Assembly: GCF_037975245.1 (NCBI RefSeq)
Contig: NC_092562.1
Coordinates: 602,501 to 666,500, forward strand
DNA: 64,000 bases
From: Apostichopus japonicus
Taxonomy: Eukaryota > Echinodermata > Holothuroidea > Aspidochirotida > Stichopodidae
Reading direction: 5' to 3'
The notes beneath the pieces were generated by a model, which was given only the letters and a program-made list of their open reading frames with translations, was not told the DNA's origin and did no database searches. The position numbers were made by a program, and so were the translations under genes. This document shows positions 36,501 through 45,799 of this stretch, one piece after another (position 1 is the first letter of the stretch; every line of letters begins with the position of its first letter).

Positions 36501-38808
36501 AGATTATGTTATGAGTGTTTGAGTGGTATTGAGTTGATTGAGAAGAGAACTGTACCGAATAGCACTTTTGAATGACGTTTCCAAAGTTACTTTGGGCAGA
36601 GAAATGCCTTGAGAGCAAATCTGTCAGAAGGTTGGTGGTGCAGGGAACAGATTAAACCATCCTCCCACCCCCCACCCCCGGGTGCTTGTTTGTTTATTTC
36701 AGTTCAGTTCAGTTTTGTTTAGTTTAGTTGCTTATTACAGGTGGTATCCGTTAAAGACAAATAGAACCGAAATTGATTGTGTGCATACGTATTTACGTTA
36801 TGACCATGTAAGTTTTGATTCCTTTCTGGTCCTTGAATTGGTTTCTACTGCAAAGTATATATGTATAATTTATGCAGGGCTGATGTTTGTATGTGTGTGT
36901 GTGTTTGTGTGTGTCTGTGTTACATTTTTGGTTGTTAACATGTTAGTTTTAAAACTGCATCATGGTTTATAAACTTCATGCTTTATACATAGAACCATCT
37001 CCGTAAGTGCACAAACACTTGTGTTTTTGTAGCGGTCAAAGGTTGTTTGAGATCAACGGAGGTCAATCTCTGAAAATATTGTAAAACATAAATCCCAATG
37101 TAAAGCCATGGCTGGTCACACAGACTACTGTAGTGCAAGAACCAGGCTTATAGCTTGAAGTCAACAACAGTTATGTAACTTGAATACCTTTTGTGTGCAG
37201 CTTACATTAAATGTTCTCAAAAAACGGTGGCAAGAAGTCGCCAAGCCTGTCGACTTTGTGGTTTATCGCATCGAAAACATTAATGCCAGAAATTCACATT
37301 TTGTTAACGTTTTCTTTTAATTTCAGGATGCAGAGTATGATGGGCCAAGCCATGCAAGGTACTCCGGATGAAGGCGGTACCGAGGGTCCCGCAGCCATGG
37401 GCAACTTACTACAAATGTAAGTTCGTTTTATTATTCTTATTACAGCTTTTATTGGATGCAGATACACAACCCCCCTCCCCCCCAGATTGGTCTTCTTCAT
37501 CAAAGTCAGTGTGACAGCATGAGGGCAACACACCATCTTGAGGGTACCCTAAGGTACCTAAACTTGCCCCCTCCCCTCCTCCCACCACTCTTAATTAAGT
37601 TTTGCAGGCACAAGCTGGTTAGTCTTTATATATATATATATATAATTGAAATTGTAGTGAGTTGGAAAATGCAGAATGGTGAAAAAACTTCCAGCCTCTA
37701 CTGCGATTCGAACCCGGGCCTCCCGCTTTATATGCGGACACCCTAACCACTAGCAGTAATGTTATTAGTGAAAAAAAAGTTTGCGTCCCAGGGGCGCAAG
37801 CCCCTGAAAAAGTTTGCGTCCCGTAACAACTGCCTTTACTTTGTGAATGTTATATACAACATATAGGGCAGAAATGCTAAGTGCCTTAGCTTTGCTGTTT
37901 TTAATTTGACCGCAAAATTTTTTGCAATCGAAACTATACTGATGGCTGAATGCACATTTTACATTAGCAATTCTTCATGCAGAGAGAAGACACATACTGT
38001 GAGCTGAAATATCCTGTTCAGGATCAGAGATGTTAGCATCCCACAAAATTCATAGATTGTCTCCACTCATTAACATTTTTTGATGAAAACAGTGATTCAA
38101 ATATTACGTGATAGTCTCAGAAACAATGCAAGTGCATCTTCGTTGTCAAAAGGTATACGTACTGTATGTGACAAGGCCTAACGTTATGATATTGGAGTGC
38201 ACACACATGATAGCCTATACCGCAAACGTCACTATCTCTACACACGTTGCAAGTAATTGTTGTTAAACAACATACTCCGTGTTCATCGAGCACAACAGAT
38301 GCCAGAATTTTCACAGACAATGGATGGGGACTATTAACCAATCAAATGACAGGAATTTTGGAAAAGCTTCTTTGTCTATTTTCATCATGAAAATCTCCGT
38401 AATGGGGTGTTGTTAACCCTGTACCTTGCGGTTGATTGTTATGATATATTTATTTTCAAACAAATTCAATAATCTGTAGGAGTAGGAGAACTTTTGGTTC
38501 TTGTTAGAAAAAGTTGTGGTTTTTTGACAAGCAATAATGAAAGATATTAAACACATTTTTGAATGAACATATGTTCATTCCAAAATGTGTTTTGTTATGT
38601 TTTCCGTTGACCTAGTTGTGAGTGTGTATACGTGGGGTTTGTTTCTCAAAAAAAAGTTTGCGTCTGCCGGACTCAAGCAATTTGAAGATTTTGCGTCCCT
38701 GGCCAAAATATCGTAACAATGCTGCACTAGGCTATGGACGCTGATTGTATGTCCAGAGGTTCGAAACCGGTAAGTGTATATATATATATATATCTATATA
38801 TATATATA

Positions 38809-38855
<47 letters not shown>

Positions 38856-40486
38856 TTTATATACGTCAAGGAGTATAGTAGATGATATTGACCATGTGGA
38901 ACAAGATCATTTTCAATATTCTAATGAGAAGAAAGATCATCTATTCAAGGTCATAAGAGGAGGACCACTTCCAAGCTGGTCTCCTTGAAAGTTGAAGCAT
39001 ACCCATAGTCAACATTAAAAGTGTTGATTTTGAATAGTGTTTGCACGGGTTATCCGGGTACCCGGGTACCCGCCCGACGCAATACTACCCGGTTCCTAAT
39101 TTATTACCCGAATCCTACGCAAAGTGTGATTTAAAAAAAAAAAAAAATGCAAATCTACGGTTTACCGTTAGGCAGATTTCCCATTGACTTAGTGTGGTGT
39201 TAGGCTAAAATATGTGGTCGAAGATAACAGCAATAACGAAGGTACCCGCCCGACGAGATACTACCCGGTTCCTAATTTATTACTCGAATCCTACGCAAAG
39301 TGTGATTTAAAAAAAAAAAAATCCAACCGATGGGTAGGCAGATTTCCCATTGACTTAGTGTGGTGTTAGGCTACCATGTGGCTGAAGATAACAGCAATAA
39401 CGAAAGTATTCCATGGATATCTTATAACTGCGTCACAATTTCAGCTAATAAACAAATGGCTATGCTAGATTACCCCATTGCCTTAGTGTGGTGTTAGGCA
39501 ACCCTGGGTCGAACGTAACAGCAATAATAAATGTGTTCCATGGATATCTTATAACTGCGTCACAATTTTAGCGAATAAACAGATGGTTAGGCTTTGCTAG
39601 ATTTCTCATGTATTGACTTAGTGTGGTGTAAGGCTACCATGTGGAAGAAATTATTATTTAATCATTCGTTTATTTCATAGAAGGAAAAGCTGACAAGGAA
39701 TTTTACGACATGTTTATGGATTATAGATGGGATAACTAAAAAATAATAATCGCAAGTGGCTTTTTACTAATCGTGTATTCCAAATGCGATCAAATTGTGC
39801 AAATCGCGTGATCTCGCGGCTAATGCGAACCCTGGGCCTGCATAATAGATAGTAGCCTAGTAGTAACAACTAAAAACTGAGCTAAAGTAAAGGGATATTT
39901 TATGGTCTGATCCAATAGACGTGGAGAGGAAGCATAAGCAGCGGCGGCAATGCGATGTTAACAACATTACTACTAATTAGTAGTAATGTTAATTATATTA
40001 AGTAATTAACAAGTTTATGACAGAAAAAAAGCAAATAGATATTATTGAGGAAGGTTTTATACCTTACCTTACACATACGTTTTTGAACATAAAAACATTG
40101 TCAGGAGAGAATATAATTAATTTATTATAGCATTTAATATGTAATTTCTTGAAAATCGTGATACACGGGGGTAAACAATTTTTTCCCGGGTACCCGGATA
40201 CCCGACGGGTAACGGCTCTCGGGTACCCGGTTCCCGATTTTTGGACCCGTGTAAACACTAATTTTGAAGTTACCTTACAAATCACCTGGAAAACGAAATT
40301 TCTCTCTACCAAGAACTCTACTTCTCTATTTGTACCAGGGGCCAACAACTTGCCTCTCAAATTCAAACAGAGAATCCTGAACTCGTGGAGCAGGTCCGAC
40401 AGATGACACAAAACCCAAACTCGTACGACGGTGACAATAACAACCAGCCACCACCTGAACCTCCTGCTGACGGGAACAACTCATGA
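30581..40486 (+). CDS. SGTA: Small glutamine-rich TPR co-chaperone SGTA, nine coding exons
   Basis: Coding exons: 30581-30680, 32064-32173, 32840-32981, 33480-33684, 34671-34809, 35499-35606, 36359-36396, 37327-37416, 40339-40486. All introns are GT-AG and the phases join exactly to 359 codons plus TGA (human SGTA is 313). A 5' UTR stub (30556-30580) precedes the ATG. Residues 1-70 are the dimerisation domain that docks the GET4-UBL4A/BAG6 complex (RLVYAILEFLENEI, then QCLETAYGVSL). Three TPRs lie at about 111-212. K115/N119, N150, K180 and R184 form the two-carboxylate clamp for HSP70/HSP90 tails. The C terminus (235-359) is Gly/Asn/Met/Gln-rich with NPxLM and MLQNPNMQQ repeats, then QQLASQIQTENPELVEQVRQ, as in the substrate-binding region. 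SGTA works in the cytosol on tail-anchored and mislocalised proteins. No frame defects are visible. Confidence 0.95.
33030..33245. repeat. G-rich 37-bp minisatellite in SGTA intron 3
   Basis: Units of GGAAAGGATGGGGGTGAGGG + GTCAAGGATGAGGGTGA, three near-perfect copies with degraded flanks. It is strand-asymmetric: nearly all purine on the transcribed gene's sense strand. Confidence 0.9.
33880..34670 (+). repeat. Decayed tandem repeat of 3' splice-site-like units in SGTA intron 4
   Basis: About eight units of 80-170 bp, each with ACACACATATTTT-type sequence, a pyrimidine run, a CAG, and then a match to the start of exon 5. Look-alike acceptors include TCCCTACAGTTTAACATATA (about 34011), CCCCACAGTTTAGCATAATT (34183), CTCTACAGTTGAGCATGTAT (about 34279), TTTCAGTTTATCATACATCC (about 34375) and CCCTACAGTTTAGCATACAT (34561). 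The true site is GTCCCTACAG/TTTAGCATAT at 34670/34671. The array abuts and includes the real exon boundary. Confidence 0.85.
37620..37760 (-). mobile_element. tRNA-derived SINE-like fragment with (TA)n tail, SGTA intron 8
   Basis: On the minus strand: an A-box-like CTAGTGGTTAGGGTG (37739-37753), an anticodon-arm-like CCGC-ATATAAA-GCGG, and B box GGTTCGAATC (37705-37714), then about 75 bp and a (TA)n run at 37628-37644. The T stem and acceptor stem do not pair well, so it is not a functional tRNA gene. Confidence 0.6.
37754..38724. mobile_element. Possible non-autonomous transposon in SGTA intron 8
   Basis: The ends CAGTAATGTTAT and (reverse complement of right) CAGCATTGTTACG are similar inverted repeats, flanked by CACTAG on both sides (37748-37753 and 38725-38730). 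GTTTGCGTCCC recurs near both ends (about 37782, 37815, 38656). The short repeats and a 6-bp duplication make this a tentative call. No protein is encoded. Confidence 0.4.
38775..38852. repeat. (TA)n microsatellite with CTATA interruptions
   Basis: Long alternating TA run directly after a B-box-like GGTTCGAAACC at 38758-38768, suggesting the tail of another tRNA-derived SINE in plus orientation. Confidence 0.85.
39035..40260. mobile_element. 1.2-kb hAT-like non-autonomous transposon in SGTA intron 8
   Basis: The left end TAGTGTTTGCACGGGT and the reverse complement of the right end (TAGTGTTTACACGGGT) differ at one base. The 8-bp flanks ATTTTGAA (39027-39034 and 40261-40268) are exact and fit the hAT nTnnnnAn pattern. 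Subterminal regions are full of CGGGTACCCGG palindromes. Internally, a block of about 195 bp (CCCGCCCGACG...GATTTCCCATTGACTTAGTG) occurs in two to four tandem, progressively truncated copies (39070-39640). No transposase frame is present. Its right end is 78 bp from the last SGTA exon. Confidence 0.85.
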
Positions 40487-40639
40487 ACATAACCCCCCCC
40501 CTCTTGAAGAAGTGGAACGGATCTGCAGATGAACTTGGCAAGTGAAATCTGTAAAATTTCAGGAGACCTTTGAAGGTTTCGTGCCAAAGAAAGTTCTCAA
40601 TATGTTTGAAGTTTCAAGGACCTTTTAGTTGATTTGAAA

Positions 40640-41290
40640 TGGTTATGTGGGTACTTTGGGAGTGTTGGTACCTCTGGGAGTGTGTGTGTGTTTGGGTCAC
40701 CTGTGGGAGTGTGTGTGGGGAGTGTGGGTGCCTGTAGGAGTGTGTGTGTGTGGGGGAGTGTGGGTGCCTGTGGGAGTGTGTGGGGGATGTGGGTACCTGT
40801 GGGAGTGTGTGGGGTTGTGGGTACCTGTGGGAGTGTGTGGGGTTGTGGGTACCTGTGGGAGTGTGTGGGGTTGTGGGTACCTGTGGGAGTGTGTGGGGTT
40901 GTGGGTACCTGTGGGAGTGTGTGGGGTTGTGGGTACCTGTGGGAGTGTGTGGGGTTGTGGGTACCTGTGGGAGTGTGTGGGGTTGTGGGAGTGTGTGGGG
41001 GTTGTGGGTACCTGTGGGGGTTGTGGGTACCTGTGGGAGTGTGTGGGGTTGCAGGTACCTGTGGGAGTGTATGGGGGTTGTGGGTACCTGTGGGAGTGTG
41101 TGGGGAGTGTGGGTACCTGTGGGAGAGTGCGGGTACTTGTGCAGATGTGTGGTACTTGGGGAGTGTGGGTGCTTATGGAGTGTGTGGGGGTGAGTGCGGG
41201 GAGTGGGGTGTGTGTGGGGAGTCTGTGCACTTGTGGGAGTGTGTGGGGGAGTGTGGGTACTTTTGGGAGTGTGTGGGTACTTGTGACTCA
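40640..41290. repeat. 28-bp GT-rich minisatellite in the probable SGTA 3' UTR
   Basis: Units of GGGAGTGTGTGGGGTTGTGG + GTACCTGT, near-identical at 40795-40985 and diverging to both sides. It starts about 150 nt after the SGTA stop. Nearly all G/T on the sense strand. The long openings on both strands here are period artefacts. A possible ATTAAA polyadenylation signal lies downstream near 41570, and AATAAA near 44586. Confidence 0.9.
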
Positions 41291-43240
41291 TAGACTAGGT
41301 GTTAAACAAGATGATATTCTTGAAGGGTTTAATATTTCTATATCACACAATCAGTCATCAAAGTTTTTCATTATTTGCAAGGAAATGTTTTATCTTTCTC
41401 GAAATATTAGGGAGAAAGAAAAAAATCTTTGGAAATATTCAACATGTTTCCCCTTCCTCCTTTCATCTTCAATTCCACCTTTGTTACTATTTTACCTTTC
41501 AACAATTCTTTTATTCAATTTTCTCTTCTCTTTTTTTGACATTTATTCAAACCAATTAAGTAGAATTCAATTAAAAAAAGTAACAGCTCTTGTAGTTGTT
41601 TCAAACTTCAGTGGTAAATTGTAGCGTTTCTTTGATTACGTTGTATTGATTGATTTATTTATTGATGTATCTAGTATGTAAATCAATGGTTGGGTAGGTA
41701 CTGTAACTGATTGTGAAGGATAAAGGGGTGCAGGTTGCCTTTCTCAATAGATGGTTGATTTGACTTGAATATAAGGGGTAACTATGTAGCAACAATACCT
41801 GCGTATATGAAAATGCACTTTTGTTCAAACAAGAAACAATGTGAATGCTGTTGGCATGTCTGCCCATTTTCTTTTTTAATAAGATGGCTGACAAAAGATT
41901 GTTGATGTATGGCTATTGTTGTGTGCAAAACAAGGCACTCAATACTAGAGATAACAAGTGATACAAAGTATGTGATTCTGGTAATCATGACATGATATTA
42001 AGTTAAAAACAGAGATTTGAGCATTTTTGTTAGATACATCGTGTAACTGTTGTTAAAATTGTACACCTGCAAGGAAATTGCTAATGGCCAAGAGATGTCG
42101 TTGCTACAGAGGAAATAATCCTTTCTGAGATTGTAAACACCATCTGTTGTGACCTTCCACAAAAAAAAAAAACAAGAGGAAAAAACGACACTATACAGTG
42201 TGTATCACGTTCTCCAGTGTCATATTTGTGTTTTAAATGTAACCAGCTACTTCTGTTGGCTTCGTCTTCTGTTAGTCGTTCAGATGTGTTGAATTCGTGG
42301 GTCTGTAGGAGATCTAGAAAACAATCACCTCAGTTTGCAAAGACCAGACAAGCTTAATGAAGGGAAGGGCCTTACAATATTGACTACCTGTGCTCAATTC
42401 ACACAAACATGTACAGACTGTTGATGAATTTTAACTTATTTATCCTCATCTCGTTGTCCAACCCTCCATTCTTAACTAACTCATGCCTAACTCCATCCTT
42501 AACTAAGGTAAGGTCCTCTGCATTTCATCACATCTCCCCCCCCCACCACCCCCGAACACACACATTTAAGAGATGGTTACAACAATGGGAGAAAAGGGGC
42601 TCATTGTTGAAAATACATCATATTTTACCCACCTTACATCATCAATGTCCCCCTGTTCCCATTTCCTTTCCTCGATTTCTGTCTGTCAAAATCTTTGCAC
42701 ACCTTCGCACACTCTGTAAAACAGATTATCAGAAACTTTGCTTTCATTTAATCAACTCCTTTTGTTTTCAGTTTTTCATTAGACTTTTACAGCAGATAAT
42801 AGCTAATGTATTTCAATTTGAGTTTTATAGTATTCTAACTACTTGTGTAAATTCATTGTAATCTGATTATTTGGGAACTTTGAAACTGCTCAAGACAGAA
42901 TGTAATGTTTTTTTTTTGTAATTTTGAGTTAAAAACAATTCATTGTTTGGGTACAGGTATGAACGTAAATGTACACCTCGAGTGCAAGAGAGCAGTAAGA
43001 AGTACTTGGCTTGAGTAGAGGTGGGGGTGGGACGAGGAAGGAGTAGGGGGTGGGGTGAGGGTATCAAGAAATGGATATTTAGACTTAATAATAATTTACC
43101 ATGAAATGATGAGGGTTAACAAATAGTGCACAAATTGATTTATTAAGTTAACTAAATGATGCCTGCAGTCTTTATACTCAGTTTGCAGTTTTGTGGCTTT
43201 TGTAATCAATGGGGGAACTTCTGATATATGTCACTTTTTT
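41291..43240. other. SGTA downstream region, no gene seen
   Basis: Possibly 3' UTR at its left end. Openings at 42409-42861 plus and 41655-41894 minus show no domain. A poly-A run lies at 42162-42172. Confidence 0.45.
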
Positions 43241-43243
43241 ATG

Positions 43244-43342
43244 TAAAAGTAAGTGGGCCCGACTTTTTGATCTTAGCAGGATCTTCTTCGGAGGCTGAAG
43301 AAAATGCTGCTAAGATCAAAACGTCAGGCCAACTTACTTTTA
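43244..43342. repeat. Inverted pair of Penelope-tail hammerhead-like motifs
   Basis: Two arms of about 47 bp with roughly 90 percent complementarity around a short centre near 43293. Each arm (plus for the right, minus for the left) reads a GAAGA-type box, then GATC-CTGCTAA-GATC, then AAAAC and GTC, then GGCC-ACTTACTTTTA. The minus-strand tail at 21961-22000 shares GATCCTGCTA and CAGGC-ACTTAC. The right arm keeps CTGAAGA (43295-43301), but the canonical GAAA is AAAA. Confidence 0.75.
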
Positions 43343-45795
43343 AACATTCCCTTTTACAGGCTATTCAGTGGATAAACAGTTTGCTTACAGTTTTGTTTTA
43401 TATTTGTCACTTTTTTGGCAGCAAACTTAAAAGTATTTTTTCTGCAGCCATTGTGTTAGATGAGGTTATTGATACAACAAGTACTGATTATTGAAAGTGA
43501 GCAAAAAGTCATAACAAAAGGTTATGAATATAACCATTTACTGGAGTATTGGAATGTCACCCTTTCCCATCGTGAGATTGATGTCTACAAGTTTTATTAC
43601 ATATAAATGAAGTGAATTCATCAAAACTTTCTCAATCTTGGCTTTTGTTGTTACTATATAGAACACACCAGTGCAATTTTAGTTTACACCACTTGCCTCT
43701 GGGAGCCTAGAATTTGACGAATAAGGTGACCAGGGGTGGGGGAGTGGGGGTAGGGTATGGTCATGGATAGTGGAGTAATGATCTTTGTGTACTGACAGGT
43801 AATTGGAATGTGAACTTTCTGGCAACTACTTTCCAAAATGATGAATTTGACCAATTTTGCAAAAGTTTACATATCAGCAAAGGATTGATGGACAGAATTG
43901 TTAAATTATCCCGTCCTGCTACCAGTTCTATCACTGGGCATTACTCGTCCAAAACATTCTTTCGTATGAACAACTCTTGTTGCAGTTATTTGTTAAGTGG
44001 TTTGATACTAGCTTCCAGTAGGATTCCTTTCATCGTCCTTTGTATATATCTTCTGAAAGAATGGAGATGGGGGAAGGTGGGAGGGGGGGGGGTGGGGCAA
44101 GAAAATATCTTTCAACTCAATAAGATTCCCTTAAATTTTATTCATAAAAACAAATACTATGTGACCAAAAATTGTAAACAGAATATTATTGTTTGCACAC
44201 ATTGTTTTCAACAGATGAAAGTGTGTTTAAATATCAAAGATTTGGATAGGGATCTGTTAAACAGATTTACACATTGAGGAGGAGAACAGGTAGGTAAATC
44301 AATTTTAGAGATTGCCCAGCTTTTCATCCCAACAGAATCTTTGAATCTCTTCCACAGGTCAATTGAAGGTCAATTCTGTAAGTACCAAAAGTGTCAAGAA
44401 TCATTTGGAGAACATGGTCTTTTGTGGTAATATTTTTTGGTGGTTTGGGGGAAATCTCATTGAGACTAGCTTTTCATTCAAATCCTTCAATATTGATGTT
44501 CCTTGGTGTAATTTATTGACATGACAAAAAGAACCCACATGGTTGTGAGTATTCCTATTGATGGGCTTCAATGTGTTTATGCAGAAATAAAAGTGAAGAA
44601 ACTAGTCCATTGTCTTATGATATATTACTTACACAGGATTTTCGGTTGAAAAGTTTTTCGAAGTGGATGCTCAGGCTCTAGACATTACAAAGGATGCACG
44701 GTTTTCAAACTTCAAGCTTCAGCTAACCCTAAGTTGACCCTTAGCGACCTTTGACCTCGGGTCAGAGCACTCCATTCACGGTAGCCACATGCCAAATACG
44801 TTTCTTGAAATATCTTGTTTATAAGGTTTTCAAGATTTGACCTTAAATGACCTTCGATCTCAAGAATAGTGTAAAAATGTAGTTTTACACTAGCCTACCA
44901 TGCATATCTGAGATTCCTTGATGTTTTGTTTCTGGAGATAAAGGACTTGAGATTTTTATGTTTTGACCCCACATGACCTTTGACCAACATAAACAATAGG
45001 GTTCTTGAACTAATATGATGAAGCCACATGCCAAATATGAGATATGTTGTGCTGTGCATACCTATCTCAAGATATCGTGTTTACCAGCAAGGGCGTCACA
45101 TCGACACACATAGGTTGATTGCCCTCCACTGCTATAATAAACCCAAGCAAAGTCATTCACTTTTTTGTTTGCAGAATTTTCATAGTCAAGCACATTACAG
45201 AGCCCATGGTAACAGCCATCCATCTTGAATAATACAGGAAGTCCGATGAAGTACTTCATTTACAGGCTGGTGAGTGGTGACCATGTTTGCCAAAAATATA
45301 TCACAAAGAATTAAATATCGGCTTCTTTACCTGAGATGGTGTTCTCATATTTGATCTGAATGACAGTCTTGATAGCAAGTGTCAGGCAGTAAAGTACTGA
45401 TGAATTCGTTCCCATTTTTTTCAATAAGAATTGCGTAACTCTTCCCCTGACCCCCAACTTGTATTTGTCAAGGACCTCCTAGTAGTCTGTGGACCTATTT
45501 CAAAGTTCTGCTCACTGTGTCAACGTGCGTGGTGAAAATATCTTTAAAACTCTTTGAACACAGACTGACTGAATAGCTGCACTTGCTTTATATAAGTGAT
45601 GCTTTGCAACAGAAATTTCATCCCGATGAATCCTGGGCACGAAGAATTGACTACTGCACACACACACATACATATAAACAATCACTTTGCAAAAAACAAA
45701 TAACTAGAAATATAAATAAATATTTAATTCATGACATAAACACACTTAGGGTGACAAAGATGTTGCGATGATAAAACTATTTCACAACACTAAGT
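43343..45795. other. Non-coding, no gene seen
   Basis: A plus opening at 43810-44277 has no recognisable motif. I looked here for the expected last exon of the TRAPPC13-like gene and did not find it. At 44690-44960, GACCTTTGACCTC-type phrases recur a few times (CCTTAGCGACCTTTGACCTC, GACCTTCGATCTC, GACCTTTGACC). Confidence 0.45.
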
Positions 45796-45799
45796 GCGA

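Noticed and set aside
37690-37760. Functional tRNA gene (anticodon arm with ATA loop) on the minus strand
   Set aside because: The anticodon stem is good but T-stem mismatches and the lack of an acceptor stem indicate a tRNA-derived repeat.
40614-41624. Openings of 325 codons (plus) and 225 codons (minus), Gly/Val/Cys-rich and His/Pro/Thr-rich
   Set aside because: Artefacts of the 28-bp GT-rich minisatellite; all frames on both strands stay open together.
43810-44277. 155-codon plus-strand opening as a gene
   Set aside because: No motif, no splice or promoter support, and it includes low-complexity GGGGGGGGTGGGG. Treated as chance.
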